The notes under the pieces are model-generated. The model worked only from the letters and a program-made list of their open reading frames with translations. It was not told the origin of the DNA and did no database searches. The position numbers and the translations under genes are program-made. Shown here in pieces: positions 1 to 8,095 of a DNA stretch of 64,000 bases (positions are counted from its first letter, which is position 1; each line of letters begins with the position of its first letter). The DNA is from Rhizobium sp. N324 (GTDB lineage: Bacteria > Pseudomonadota > Alphaproteobacteria > Rhizobiales > Rhizobiaceae): positions 189,001 through 253,000 of the forward strand of contig NZ_CP013630.1 of the NCBI RefSeq assembly GCF_001664485.1, in the 5' to 3' direction.

Positions 1-57
1 TTCGTCGTGCTCGACCCGGACGGTCATCGACTGCGCGTCTGTGAGCCGGATAAATAA
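1..57 (+). CDS. VOC (glyoxalase/bleomycin-resistance) family protein, C-terminal end only
   Basis: The window opens inside a reading frame that ends in VLDPDGHRLRVCEPDK and a TAA stop at 55-57. A D-P-D/E-G-H/N-x-h pattern close to the C-terminus is typical of the last beta-strand of vicinal-oxygen-chelate proteins, where the following Glu or His often ligates the metal. Only 18 residues are visible, so the family call rests on this one motif and the substrate cannot be inferred. Confidence 0.55.
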   Translation, partial: FVVLDPDGHRLRVCEPDK

Positions 58-114
58 TACTGATGTTGTGCCCGGAATGTGCAGCGCTTCCGGGCACATG
101 CATAGAACAAAGAC

Positions 115-969
115 CTAAAGCAGGCCTCGCATCGCATGCCCCGTGTAGACGCCGAGGATGCGCACCTTCTCGGAGAAGAACCGCAGCTCCTCCAAGGCCC
201 GGCGCACGTTCGGGTCGTTCGGATGGCCTTCGATATCGGCGTAGAACTGTGTCGCCACGAATCGTCCGCCGAGCTGATAGCTTTCGAGCTTCGTCATGTT
301 GATGTTGTTGGTGGCAAAGCCGCCGAGCGCCTTGTAGAGCGCGGCCGGAATGTTGCGGACGTTGAAGACGAAGGTGGTGACGACCTTTTCCTCAGCCGAA
401 TTCCGTTGCGCCCATTCCTCGTCGCGCGACAGCACGACGAAGCGGGTGACGTTGTTTTCCGTATCCTCGACGTTTTCGGCGACGATCTCGAGCCCGTAGA
501 GATCGGCGGCAAGGCGCGGCGCGAGCGCAGCCATCGTCCGGTCGCCGGTTTCCTTGACGAGCTTCGCCGCCCCCGCCGTATCGCCGGCGATGACAGGCTT
601 CCAGCCATGGGCGCGGACGATCTTGCGGCACTGGCCGAGCGCGTGGATATGGCTGTGCACCGTGCGGATCTCGTCCTTGGTCACGCCAGGCAGCACCATT
701 AGCTGGAAGCGGATCGGCATGAAATATTCGCCGATGATGTGGAGCCGCGATTCGGGCAGCAGATGGTGGATATCGGCGACACGCCCGGCGATCGTGTTCT
801 CGATCGGGATCATCCCGATATCGGCGTCGCCATTGTCGACCGCCGTGAACGCATCCTCGAAAGTCTGGCAGGGCAGCGGCTCCATGGTCGGAAACATGTC
901 CCGGCTGGCCATGTCGGAATTGGCGCCGAATTCGCCCTGGAAGGCGATCCTGTTGGTCTTGATGTTCAT
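115..969 (-). CDS. pheA: Prephenate dehydratase
   Basis: This 284-residue protein would convert prephenate to phenylpyruvate in phenylalanine synthesis. Residues 1-185 form the periplasmic-binding-like dehydratase domain, with IPIENTIAGRV at about 54-64 and the catalytic TRF triad at 175-177. An ACT regulatory domain follows at about 196-275 (NIPAALYKAL, then NNINMTKLESY, a variant of the usual ESRP phenylalanine-binding segment). It is the monofunctional form, with no chorismate mutase fused. It lies downstream of kdsB on the same strand, separated by a RIME-type palindromic repeat; the kdsB-pheA order is familiar from rhizobia. Confidence 0.95.
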   Translation of the reverse strand: MNIKTNRIAFQGEFGANSDMASRDMFPTMEPLPCQTFEDAFTAVDNGDADIGMIPIENTIAGRVADIHHLLPESRLHIIGEYFMPIRFQLMVLPGVTKDEIRTVHSHIHALGQCRKIVRAHGWKPVIAGDTAGAAKLVKETGDRTMAALAPRLAADLYGLEIVAENVEDTENNVTRFVVLSRDEEWAQRNSAEEKVVTTFVFNVRNIPAALYKALGGFATNNINMTKLESYQLGGRFVATQFYADIEGHPNDPNVRRALEELRFFSEKVRILGVYTGHAMRGLL

Positions 970-989
970 GATAGTTCCGTCAGTTCGAC

Positions 990-1103
990 TTAGAGCATGA
1001 TGCCGAAAAGTGTGAGCGGTTTTCGGACGACATCATGCTCTAACTCTTTAATTGAGAACAGGATTCAGATTTTAGGCCAACCGAGCCTAAAATCATCCTG
1101 TTC
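990..1103. repeat. RIME-type rhizobial intergenic palindromic element (two hairpins)
   Basis: Two adjacent inverted repeats fill the pheA-kdsB gap. The first has arms TTAGAGCATGATG (990-1002) and CATCATGCTCTAA (1031-1043), with an inner pair CCGAAAA/TTTTCGG. The second has arms GAACAGGAT (1056-1064) plus ATTTTAGGC (1069-1077), matched by GCCTAAAAT (1085-1093) plus ATCCTGTTC (1095-1103). The first hairpin is the classic Rhizobium intergenic mosaic sequence as I remember it. The second reaches into the 3' end of kdsB. Confidence 0.8.
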
Positions 1104-1848
1104 TGGCGGAGAGGATGCGCCGCGCTATTTCGAGGTCGGCGGGAGTATCGACACCGAGCGGAACCGTGTCAACGATCTCGGCGTCGATGCGCATGCCGGC
1201 CTCCAGCGCCCGCAGTTGCTCCAGCGATTCGCGCCTTTCGAGCGTCGAAGGTCCGAGCGAGACAAAGCGTTCCAGCGCCGCGCGCCGATAGGCGTAAAGG
1301 CCGATATGGTGGTAGAGCGGACCCTTGCCGTAAGGTGCGGTCGCCCGCGTGAAATAGAGCCCGCGCAGCCGGGTGTCGGAAACCGGCGAACCGACGACCT
1401 TGACGATGTGCGGCGCGGTTTTATCCGCTTCATTGTCGATTTCGGTCGTCAGCGTGCCGATATCGACCGCCTCGTTCTCGAGAGGGCGCAAAGCCGCGCG
1501 CACGGTTGCCGGATCGATCGTCGGCAGATCGCCCTGGACGTTGACGATGAATTTCGCCTTGCCGGCAGGATCGACTTTCTGCAGCGCCTCGAAGATCCGA
1601 TCGGAACCCGATTGGTGATCCGAGCTGGTCATGACGACTTCGAAGCCGGCGGCAGAAACCGCGTCGAACACCCTGGCGTCGTCGACGGCGACGACGACGC
1701 GGCCGATCGCCGCCTCCTTGGCGCGCAGCGCCACCTGAACGATCATCGGCAGCCCGCAAATATCGGCGAGCGGCTTGCCCGGAAGCCGGGTGGAGGCCAT
1801 CCGCGCCGGGATCAATACGAGCACACCGTCTAAATTTGAATCACTCAT
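1093..1848 (-). CDS. kdsB: 3-deoxy-manno-octulosonate (CMP-KDO) cytidylyltransferase
   Basis: A 251-residue nucleotidyltransferase that activates KDO with CTP for lipopolysaccharide inner-core synthesis in the cytoplasm. The sequence shows the N-terminal nucleotide-binding signature [15 protein letters not shown] (13-27), the metal/CTP motif NVQGDLP (about 103-109), the IGLYAYRR segment, and [10 protein letters not shown] followed by GVDTPADL near the C-terminus. Length is normal. The last four codons and the TGA stop lie inside the flanking RIME element, so the C-terminal RTG is probably contributed by the repeat. The gene is divergent from the cytochrome gene. Confidence 0.95.
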   Translation of the reverse strand: MSDSNLDGVLVLIPARMASTRLPGKPLADICGLPMIVQVALRAKEAAIGRVVVAVDDARVFDAVSAAGFEVVMTSSDHQSGSDRIFEALQKVDPAGKAKFIVNVQGDLPTIDPATVRAALRPLENEAVDIGTLTTEIDNEADKTAPHIVKVVGSPVSDTRLRGLYFTRATAPYGKGPLYHHIGLYAYRRAALERFVSLGPSTLERRESLEQLRALEAGMRIDAEIVDTVPLGVDTPADLEIARRILSARTG

Positions 1849-2001
1849 GGGTCGGGCCTTCTATTCCGGGCTGAAAAGTGTCAAAAAGTCTCACGCACAA
1901 GACCATTTAGACAGTTGCAACGATCAGCCAAAAGACATAGGTTCCGCGCGATTTCAAGATGGTCCGGTTATGGTCTGCCGGCTGCAAGGGGAGCATTGCA
2001 G

Positions 2002-2568
2002 ATGAATTCATACGTCAATACGGCCGTGGGGGCGCTGCTCGGAACGATTTTCGTTCTGATGTCGGTCTCTATCGCGTCCGAAGGGATCTTCCATTCCGAA
2101 GCACCGGAAAAGGAAGGTTTCGCGATCGTTGCCGAAGAGGCGCCCGCCGCTGGTGGCGAAGCTGCGCCTGCCGCTGCTGCCGTTCCGATCGCGCAATTGC
2201 TTGCTTCTGCCGATGCCAAGGCCGGTGAAACGGTCTTCAAGAAGTGTCAGGCCTGTCATGACGGCACCAAAGGGGGACCGAACAAGGTCGGTCCCAACCT
2301 CTTTGGTGTCGTAGATCGCCCGATCGCCTCGCATGAGGGCTTTGCCTATTCCGCTGCCATGAAGGATTTCTCCAAGGGCAGCAGCGAAAAGTGGACCTTC
2401 GAATTCCTCAACAAGTTCCTGCTGGCGCCGAAGAAGGACGTTCCGGGCACCGCGATGGGCTTTGCCGGTCTGGCAAAGGATCAGGACCGCGCCAACGTCA
2501 TTCTTTACCTGCACACGCTGGCCGATTCGCCGGTACCGCTGCCGGACCCGAACACCGCGACGCAGTAA
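2002..2568 (+). CDS. cycM: Membrane-anchored class I cytochrome c (CycM-like)
   Basis: A 188-residue protein with an uncleaved N-terminal membrane segment (about residues 6-28) and an Ala/Pro/Glu-rich linker (40-65). A cytochrome c domain follows, with CQACH (C82, C85, H86) for covalent haem and M152 in GTAMGF as probable distal ligand. This layout matches rhizobial CycM, which carries electrons from the bc1 complex to the aa3 oxidase in the periplasm. The ATG at 2002 is preferred over in-frame starts upstream because it is preceded by a GGGGAG-like ribosome site and gives the signal anchor at the very N-terminus. A strong terminator follows. Confidence 0.9.
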   Translation: MNSYVNTAVGALLGTIFVLMSVSIASEGIFHSEAPEKEGFAIVAEEAPAAGGEAAPAAAAVPIAQLLASADAKAGETVFKKCQACHDGTKGGPNKVGPNLFGVVDRPIASHEGFAYSAAMKDFSKGSSEKWTFEFLNKFLLAPKKDVPGTAMGFAGLAKDQDRANVILYLHTLADSPVPLPDPNTATQ

Positions 2569-2597
2569 CGCGGACGCAACCATCGCACCTCGTGAAG

Positions 2598-2625
2598 AGC
2601 CCGGCCCGCGAAGCCGGGCTTTTTG
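2598..2625 (+). terminator. Rho-independent terminator of the cytochrome c gene
   Basis: Perfect 8-bp stem AGCCCGGC / GCCGGGCT with a 7-nt loop followed by TTTT, 30 bases after the stop codon at 2568. It also sits between convergent genes. Confidence 0.85.
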
Positions 2626-2640
2626 TTGTGCGGAGCGTGT

Positions 2641-3588
2641 TCAGGCCCCCAGGAAATAGGCCCAGAGCGAGACGGTGATGGCGCCGAGCGCCGTCGTCAC
2701 GGTGATCGTCGAGGCAGCAATGCTATGGCCGACGCCGAATCGGTTGGCGATCAGCCAGGCATTGACGCCCGTGGGCACCGAGGATGTCAGCACGATCGCC
2801 GCCGTCCATGCCGGGCTGAGGCCGAGTAGATGGCTCGCCGCCCAGACGCAGCCGGGCAGCAGCAGCAGCTTCAAGCTCGATGTCACGCTGGCGATACCGA
2901 GATTGCCGGAGATGCCGTATTTCTCCAGCGCCATGCCGAGCGAGATCAACGCCGCCGGACCGGCAATGCCGGCGATCTGCTTGACGACGGTTGCCAGGGT
3001 GACCGGCATGGCGAGACCGGAAAGATGCATGGCCATGCCGGCCGCAAGCCCGATCACCAGCGGATTGCGCACCAGATTGACGGCGATCTGGCGCAGCACC
3101 AGCACCATGCTGCGATCGCTTTTGCCGGCGATCTTGCGCTCGGCATGCTCCATCAGCACCGTGCCGGCGACCATCATCACCGGCAGATGCACGGCGAGCA
3201 GGATCGACAGCGCCACCAGTCCTTCGTCGCCGACCGTGCGCTCAACGAGCGGCAGGCCGATGAAGATATTATTGGCGAAAGCCGAGGAAACGCCGGCCAG
3301 CACGCCGATCCGCTCGTCGCGGCCGAAGAGGCGTGTGGCGGCGATATGGCCGGTCGCCCAGGTGATCGCAACGCCTGAGAAATAGACGATCCACAGCCGG
3401 AAAGGCGAGGCGCCGTGAAAATCCGCCTCGGCGATGGTGCGGAAGAGTAAGAGCGGCACGGCGATCTTGAAGACGAATTCGCTGAGCGCTTCGCCGACAT
3501 TCGATGCCATCAAGCCGCTGCGGACGATCACCCAGCCGATGAGGATCAGGATGAAAATGGGAAGAACGTCGAGAATGATAGCTGACAT
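2641..3588 (-). CDS. AEC family transporter (auxin-efflux-carrier type permease)
   Basis: Starting at the ATG at 3588 the protein is 315 residues, the usual size of bacterial AEC carriers. It begins with a typical first helix (SAIILDVLPIFILILIG) and shows about ten hydrophobic segments in two halves. Members of the family move small organic acids, such as malate or malonate; the substrate is not predictable here. The frame stays open upstream to 3747, but that extension is basic, cysteine-rich and covers a repeat and a terminator, so it is not believed. No clear Shine-Dalgarno is seen. Confidence 0.85.
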   Translation of the reverse strand: MSAIILDVLPIFILILIGWVIVRSGLMASNVGEALSEFVFKIAVPLLLFRTIAEADFHGASPFRLWIVYFSGVAITWATGHIAATRLFGRDERIGVLAGVSSAFANNIFIGLPLVERTVGDEGLVALSILLAVHLPVMMVAGTVLMEHAERKIAGKSDRSMVLVLRQIAVNLVRNPLVIGLAAGMAMHLSGLAMPVTLATVVKQIAGIAGPAALISLGMALEKYGISGNLGIASVTSSLKLLLLPGCVWAASHLLGLSPAWTAAIVLTSSVPTGVNAWLIANRFGVGHSIAASTITVTTALGAITVSLWAYFLGA

Positions 3589-3640
3589 GGGGGAGGCTGC
3601 TTTGCGCGGGGAATAAACGACCACAGCGCCGCGCCTCTCG

Positions 3641-3700
3641 TGAGACGCGTAAGGACGCAGCAGCACTTTGAATTCCTTATGCAGTAGCAGCAAACGGCTT
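3641..3700. repeat. Truncated copy of a second rhizobial palindromic repeat
   Basis: GACGCG-(C/T)AA-GGACGC-(A/G)-GCAGCACTTTGAA is shared with 16368-16398. The middle part is missing here and the sequence passes straight to TTATGCAGTAGCAGC. It is read as a degenerate copy of the same intergenic element. Confidence 0.5.
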
Positions 3701-3750
3701 GGATTGAAAAGGCAATCGCCGCCGCTCCGGCGGCATTCGGAAAACAAAAA

Positions 3751-3769
3751 AAGCGGGCACAGCCCGCTT
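3751..3769 (-). terminator. Strong hairpin with a minus-strand T tract, no obvious gene upstream
   Basis: AAGCGGGC-ACA-GCCCGCTT is followed on the minus strand by a run of seven T then GTTTTCC. It would end a leftward transcript starting between about 3780 and 4050, where no convincing complete gene is seen. The nearest minus-strand gene starts downstream of it at 3588. Confidence 0.65.
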
Positions 3770-3776
3770 TTCCGCT

Positions 3777-3905
3777 CCGGCCTTGCCGGATATCCGATCG
3801 CAAAGCTGCCAGTTCATCCGTGGTCAGCATCGCGCCGGTAAGATCGAGGGCATCATCCCTCGTGCGCCCGGCTGCAACCGAAAGCTGCTCATGCCGGTCT
3901 TCTTG
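3777..3905 (-). pseudogene. Coding-like fragment without a start, possible gene remnant
   Basis: After an in-frame stop near 3906, the minus strand reads without interruption through residues such as RDDALDLTGAMLTTDE followed by LAALRSDIRQGRSGKAG, then runs into the terminator hairpin at 3751-3769. The composition is that of a soluble alpha-helical protein, but the only in-frame ATG is late (3830). It could be a decayed gene 3' end, a very short gene starting at 3830, or chance. I do not recognise a family. Confidence 0.25.
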
Positions 3906-4059
3906 CGACTATTTCTAGATTCGGAAAATGACAGGGGCATGACGAATAGGCGGCAGTTTGCGAAGAAATAGCCGCGCCATCCACCATTTATTCTTCCAAA
4001 GCGCGGAAATTTCGCTAAGACCAAACCCCGGCTATCACAAATCCGGGACTCCCCATTTC

Positions 4060-5052
4060 ATGACAAGATTCGATGTTCTGACAGTCGGCAACGCAATCGT
4101 GGACATTATTGCCCGTTGCGACGACCAGTTCCTCATTGACAACCAGATCACCAAGGCGGCGATGAACCTCATCGACGCCGAACGGGCCGAACTCTTGTAT
4201 TCGCGCATGGGGCCGGCGCTGGAAGCCTCCGGCGGCAGCGCCGGCAATACGGCGGCCGGCGTTGCGAACCTCGGCGGCAAGGCTGCCTATTTCGGCAATG
4301 TCGCTGCCGATCAGCTCGGCGACATCTTCACCCACGACATTCGCGCCCAGGGCGTTCACTACCAGACGAAGCCCAAGGGCACCTTTCCGCCAACGGCGCG
4401 TTCGATGATCTTCGTCACCGAGGACGGCGAGCGGTCGATGAACACCTATCTCGGCGCCTGCGTCGAACTCGGGCCCGAGGACGTCGAGGCCGATGTCGTG
4501 GCCGACGCCAAGGTCACCTATTTCGAAGGTTATCTCTGGGACCCGCCGCGCGCCAAGGAAGCGATCCTCGATTGTGCCCGCATCGCCCATCAAAACGGCC
4601 GGGAAGTGTCGATGACGCTGTCCGACAGTTTCTGCGTCGGCCGTTATCGCGGCGAATTCCTCGATCTGATGCGCTCCGGCAAGATCGATATCGTCTTCGC
4701 CAATCGCCAGGAAGCGCTGTCGCTCTACGAAACCGATGATTTCGAAGAGGCGCTGAACAGGATCGCCGCCGATTGCAAGATCGCCGCCGTGACGATGAGC
4801 GAGGATGGCGCCGTCATCCTGAAGGGCCGCGAGCGTTATTACGTCGATGCGATCAGGATCAGGGAAGTCGTCGATACGACGGGTGCCGGCGATCTCTTCG
4901 CCTCCGGCTTCCTTTACGGCTATACCCAGGGGCGCTCGCTGGAGGATTGCGGCAAGCTCGGCTGCCTCGCCGCCGGCATCGTCATCCAGCAGATCGGCCC
5001 GCGCCCGATGACCTCGCTGTCCGAGGCTGCCAGGCAGGCAGGGCTTATTTAA
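4060..5052 (+). CDS. PfkB-family adenosine kinase
   Basis: A 330-residue ribokinase/PfkB-fold protein that would phosphorylate adenosine to AMP. It shows the first PfkB signature region GGSAGNTAAGVANLGG (58-73) and the second signature DTTGAGDLF (272-280), whose Asp-278 is the catalytic base. Overall length and the N-terminal FDVLTVGNAIVDI match the adenosine kinase described from rhizobia. The ATG at 4060 is chosen over a longer frame from 3958 because family similarity begins there. It converges on the SH3-protein gene and their stop regions overlap by 8 bases. Confidence 0.88.
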   Translation: MTRFDVLTVGNAIVDIIARCDDQFLIDNQITKAAMNLIDAERAELLYSRMGPALEASGGSAGNTAAGVANLGGKAAYFGNVAADQLGDIFTHDIRAQGVHYQTKPKGTFPPTARSMIFVTEDGERSMNTYLGACVELGPEDVEADVVADAKVTYFEGYLWDPPRAKEAILDCARIAHQNGREVSMTLSDSFCVGRYRGEFLDLMRSGKIDIVFANRQEALSLYETDDFEEALNRIAADCKIAAVTMSEDGAVILKGRERYYVDAIRIREVVDTTGAGDLFASGFLYGYTQGRSLEDCGKLGCLAAGIVIQQIGPRPMTSLSEAARQAGLI

Positions 5053-5584
5053 AGGCTTCGCCGGGATAGGCGCCCCAGATTTCCGACTGCGCTACCCAAC
5101 CGGAGGCGCCGTCGGTTTCGGCGCGGCACCAGTCGCCGTTGCACTCGCCGATCGTCAGCATCACGCCGGGTTCCAGCTTGGCAACGATCGATGCGGAAGG
5201 CTGCGCCTCGCGGCGCAGATTGACGAACACGCCCTTGGCCTTCGTCTTCATCCACGGGGCGGCGATCGCCGCGCGCTGGCCTGACAGCAGCGATTGGTTG
5301 ACCCAGCCTTCGGTGCCGTCGGCATCGCGGATGCGGCGCCAGTTGTCGTATTCCTGGATGATCTCCACCGGCAGGCCGGATTTCAAGTACATCCACGAAA
5401 CGGCATAATCCGTTCCCGGGCCGATGCGCAGGTTGACGCGCTTGGATTTCAGCGTGACGAAACGCGGCAATGGCAGCCCGCTTGGCCCCTTGGCGGCCTG
5501 CGCATGGGCGAATTCGACAGTTCCCATGGAGGCGGCCAGAGCGATGGCAAGGGCAAGGCAGGACTTCAGGACTTTGCTGCGCAT
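5045..5584 (-). CDS. Exported protein with two bacterial SH3 domains
   Basis: A 179-residue protein with a Sec signal peptide (basic MRSK, hydrophobic 8-22, cleavage near AHAQA at about 30). Two SH3_3/SH3_4-like repeats follow: about 43-103 (VNLRIGPGTDY, later GTEGWVNQSLL) and about 113-172 (FVNLRREAQPSAS, later GASGWVAQSEIWG). Such domains usually bind peptidoglycan or periplasmic peptides. The start at 5584 gives the signal peptide directly. A longer frame to 5662 would bury it. The specific role is unknown. Confidence 0.8.
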   Translation of the reverse strand: MRSKVLKSCLALAIALAASMGTVEFAHAQAAKGPSGLPLPRFVTLKSKRVNLRIGPGTDYAVSWMYLKSGLPVEIIQEYDNWRRIRDADGTEGWVNQSLLSGQRAAIAAPWMKTKAKGVFVNLRREAQPSASIVAKLEPGVMLTIGECNGDWCRAETDGASGWVAQSEIWGAYPGEAFK

Positions 5585-5769
5585 GGAAGTTTCCGTTTGC
5601 TCGAATTCGCGGGCAGGCCCGGCCTGCTCGCGGTCCGGGCTCTGACATTCCCACGGCTGCACCGCGAGTTTTGTTTGTCTTCGCGTGCGGGTCTGGTAGA
5701 AAATGCCCGGATGGGAAAATTATCACCCCTCTTGGTTAAAGACCTCTGAACAAGGCACCACAGCCAGCC

Positions 5770-6771
5770 ATGACAGCGAAGAAAAAACCGAAGGTCTACA
5801 TCACCCGCAAGCTGCCCGATGCCGTCGAAACCCGCATGCGCGAGCTCTTCGACGCCGAGCTGAACATCGACGACGCGCCGCGTTCGGTTCCCGAGCTCGT
5901 CGCCGCCGTCAAGACCGCCGACGTGCTGGTGCCGACCGTCACCGATCGCATCGACGCGGCGCTGATCGATCAAGCCGGGCCGCAGATGAAGCTGATTGCG
6001 AGCTTTTCCAACGGCACCGACCATATCGACGTCGAGGCGGCGGCGCGCAAGGGCATTACCGTCACCAACACGCCGAACGTCCTGACCGAGGATACCGCCG
6101 ATATGACCATGGCGCTTATTCTCGCGGTTCCGAGAAGGCTCGGCGAAGGTGCGCGCGTGCTGACCGACAAGCCGGGCGAATGGGCGGGCTGGTCTCCCAC
6201 CTGGATGCTCGGCCGGCGCATTCACGGCAAGCGCATCGGCATCGTCGGCATGGGCCGCATCGGCACGGCGGTCGCCCGCCGCGCCAAGGCTTTCGGCCTG
6301 TCGATCCACTACCACAACCGCAAGCGCGTCAATCCGGCCGTCGAGGATGAACTGGAGGCGACCTATTGGGAAAGCCTCGACCAGATGCTCGCCCGCGTCG
6401 ACATCGTCTCGGTCAATTGTCCGTCGACGCCGGCGACCTTCCACCTGATCTCGGCGCGCCGGCTGGCGCTGCTGCAGCCGACCGCCTATCTCGTCAACAC
6501 CGCGCGCGGCGATGTGGTCGATGAAGCGGCGCTGATCAAATCTCTGAGGGAGGGCCGGATCGCCGGCGCCGGCCTCGACGTCTTCGAAAACGAGCCTGCC
6601 GTCAATCCGAAGCTCGTCAAGCTCGCCAATGAGGGCAAGGTCGTGCTGCTGCCGCATATGAGCTCGGCGACGATCGAAGGCCGCATCGATATGGGCGACA
6701 AGGTCATCATCAATATCCGCACCTTCATCGACGGTCACAGGCCGCCGAACCGGGTGCTGCCCGGCCGTTGA
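5770..6771 (+). CDS. gyaR: D-2-hydroxyacid dehydrogenase, glyoxylate reductase type
   Basis: A 333-residue NAD(P)-dependent dehydrogenase likely to reduce glyoxylate to glycolate or hydroxypyruvate to glycerate. The substrate-domain motif SNGTDHIDVEAA is at about 80-90. The Rossmann dinucleotide motif GIVGMGRIGTAVARR is at about 157-171. The NTARGDVVDE segment carries the active-site Arg, and the catalytic His lies in LLPHMSSAT, where the family more often has GSAT. The start has a charged MTAKKKPKVYITR typical of the family. Confidence 0.88.
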   Translation: MTAKKKPKVYITRKLPDAVETRMRELFDAELNIDDAPRSVPELVAAVKTADVLVPTVTDRIDAALIDQAGPQMKLIASFSNGTDHIDVEAAARKGITVTNTPNVLTEDTADMTMALILAVPRRLGEGARVLTDKPGEWAGWSPTWMLGRRIHGKRIGIVGMGRIGTAVARRAKAFGLSIHYHNRKRVNPAVEDELEATYWESLDQMLARVDIVSVNCPSTPATFHLISARRLALLQPTAYLVNTARGDVVDEAALIKSLREGRIAGAGLDVFENEPAVNPKLVKLANEGKVVLLPHMSSATIEGRIDMGDKVIINIRTFIDGHRPPNRVLPGR

Positions 6772-6788
6772 AGCAGGCTAAACTGGAT

Positions 6789-7274
6789 TCAGGCGGGGCG
6801 GATCGGCGGGAGAATCTTGCGCATCTCGACGAATGTCGTTCTGGCAAAGCCGGGATGCGCCTTTTCGGCGGTTCTCAAAAATCCCCAGGCGGTAAAGACG
6901 GCGTGATTGTCGGTGAGTTCGATGCGCGTTTCCAGCCGCAAAGCGGGAAGACCGAGCCTTGCGGCCGTCTGTTCGGCAATCGTCAACAGCCGCCTGCCGA
7001 GGCCCTTGCCCTGAAGCCCGGCCAGAACGGCGAGCTTGCCGACATAGAGACAGTCGGCCTCCGGCCGCAGGAATAGGCAGCCGATCAGCTTTTCGCCGTC
7101 GATGGCGACATGGCCGATCTCGGCCCTGGCCTTTTCGGCCAGCGACTCCGCCGTCAGCGCGAGCGCCGAGGACGGCGGATCGATCCTGCCGTTCATCGAG
7201 GCGAAGGAGGCGAGGATGAGCGCGAGCAGTTCATCCCAGCGCGTGAAATTATGATCAAGAGGAATAATCGTCAT
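6789..7274 (-). CDS. GNAT family N-acetyltransferase
   Basis: A 161-residue acetyltransferase domain. The acetyl-CoA loop reads LQGKGLGRRLL after a beta-strand DCLYVGKLAVLAG, and the C-terminal region AVFTAWGFLRTAEKAHPGF is typical of the fold. The acceptor substrate is unknown. Its ATG overlaps the stop of the MoeB-like gene by 4 bases, so it is the third gene of a recF-moeB-like-GNAT unit and is probably translated by coupling. Confidence 0.82.
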   Translation of the reverse strand: MTIIPLDHNFTRWDELLALILASFASMNGRIDPPSSALALTAESLAEKARAEIGHVAIDGEKLIGCLFLRPEADCLYVGKLAVLAGLQGKGLGRRLLTIAEQTAARLGLPALRLETRIELTDNHAVFTAWGFLRTAEKAHPGFARTTFVEMRKILPPIRPA

Positions 7275-8095
7275 CCGGCCTGTCTTTGTGTGGTGTGGCG
7301 TCTTTTGTAGCGGACAGTGTCGAACCGGGCCTTGAGCGCGTCATAGAGCAGCAGCCGTCCGATCAGCGGTTCGCCGCTGCCGGTGACGAGCTTGATCGCC
7401 TCCATCGCCATCATCGTACCGATGACGCCGGTCAACGCGCCGATGATGCCGGCCTCGGCGCAAGATGGAATCAGCCCCGCCGGCGGCGCTTCCGGAAACA
7501 GGTCACGATAACAAGGGTTGGGCGTCCCGTCCTCGGCGCTCTCATAGGGCTTGAGAACCGTTACCGAGCCGTCGAAACGCCCGACCGCGCCGCTGACGAG
7601 CGGAATGCGTGCTTCCTCGGCCGCATCGGCGGCGGCGTAACGTGTGTCGAAATTGTCGGAGCCGTCGATCAGCAGATCGAAGCCGGACAGTTGCCGGGAG
7701 GCGGTCTCCGGAGAAAAGCGCTCCTCGAAGCGGATCAGCCGGACATGCGGATTGAGCCTGGCGATGGCGACGGCAGCACTTTCCGTCTTCAATTCGCCGA
7801 TCGTACCGGAATCATGGATCACCTGGCGCTGTAGGTTCGACAGCGACACCCGGTCGTCGTCGACGATACCGAGCGTGCCGATCCCGGCTGCGGCCAGATA
7901 TTGCAGCACCGGCGCACCGAGGCCGCCTGCGCCGATCACCAGCACACGGGCGGCTTTCAGCCTCTGCTGGCCGGCGCCGCCGATCTCGGGAAGCAGGATG
8001 TGGCGGTGATAGCGGGCGATTTCATCAGGGCTGAGCGGTTCCATGGCGCCGATATTATCATGGCGCCCGCCGCCGGGAAAAGCCGCCTCGCTCAT
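7271..8095 (-). CDS. HesA/MoeB/ThiF family adenylyltransferase (E1-like)
   Basis: A 274-residue ubiquitin-E1-like enzyme that would adenylate the C-terminal glycine of a sulfur carrier protein (MoaD or ThiS type). It has RYHRHILLPEIGGAGQ (28-43), the ATP loop VLVIGAGGLGAPVLQYL (about 50-66), the DNFDTRY loop, and SGAVGRFDGSV. The zinc-binding CxxC pairs of E. coli MoeB are absent: the first site reads PCYRDLF and the C-terminus lacks Cys altogether. The ATGA overlap with recF supports the start at 8095; MEPLS at 8044 is an alternative. Confidence 0.85.
   Translation of the reverse strand: MSEAAFPGGGRHDNIGAMEPLSPDEIARYHRHILLPEIGGAGQQRLKAARVLVIGAGGLGAPVLQYLAAAGIGTLGIVDDDRVSLSNLQRQVIHDSGTIGELKTESAAVAIARLNPHVRLIRFEERFSPETASRQLSGFDLLIDGSDNFDTRYAAADAAEEARIPLVSGAVGRFDGSVTVLKPYESAEDGTPNPCYRDLFPEAPPAGLIPSCAEAGIIGALTGVIGTMMAMEAIKLVTGSGEPLIGRLLLYDALKARFDTVRYKRRHTTQRQAG

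Noticed and set aside
2641..3747. Longer 5' end for the AEC carrier
   Set aside because: The added 53 residues cover a degenerate repeat, are Cys- and Arg-rich, and precede the natural first helix of the family.
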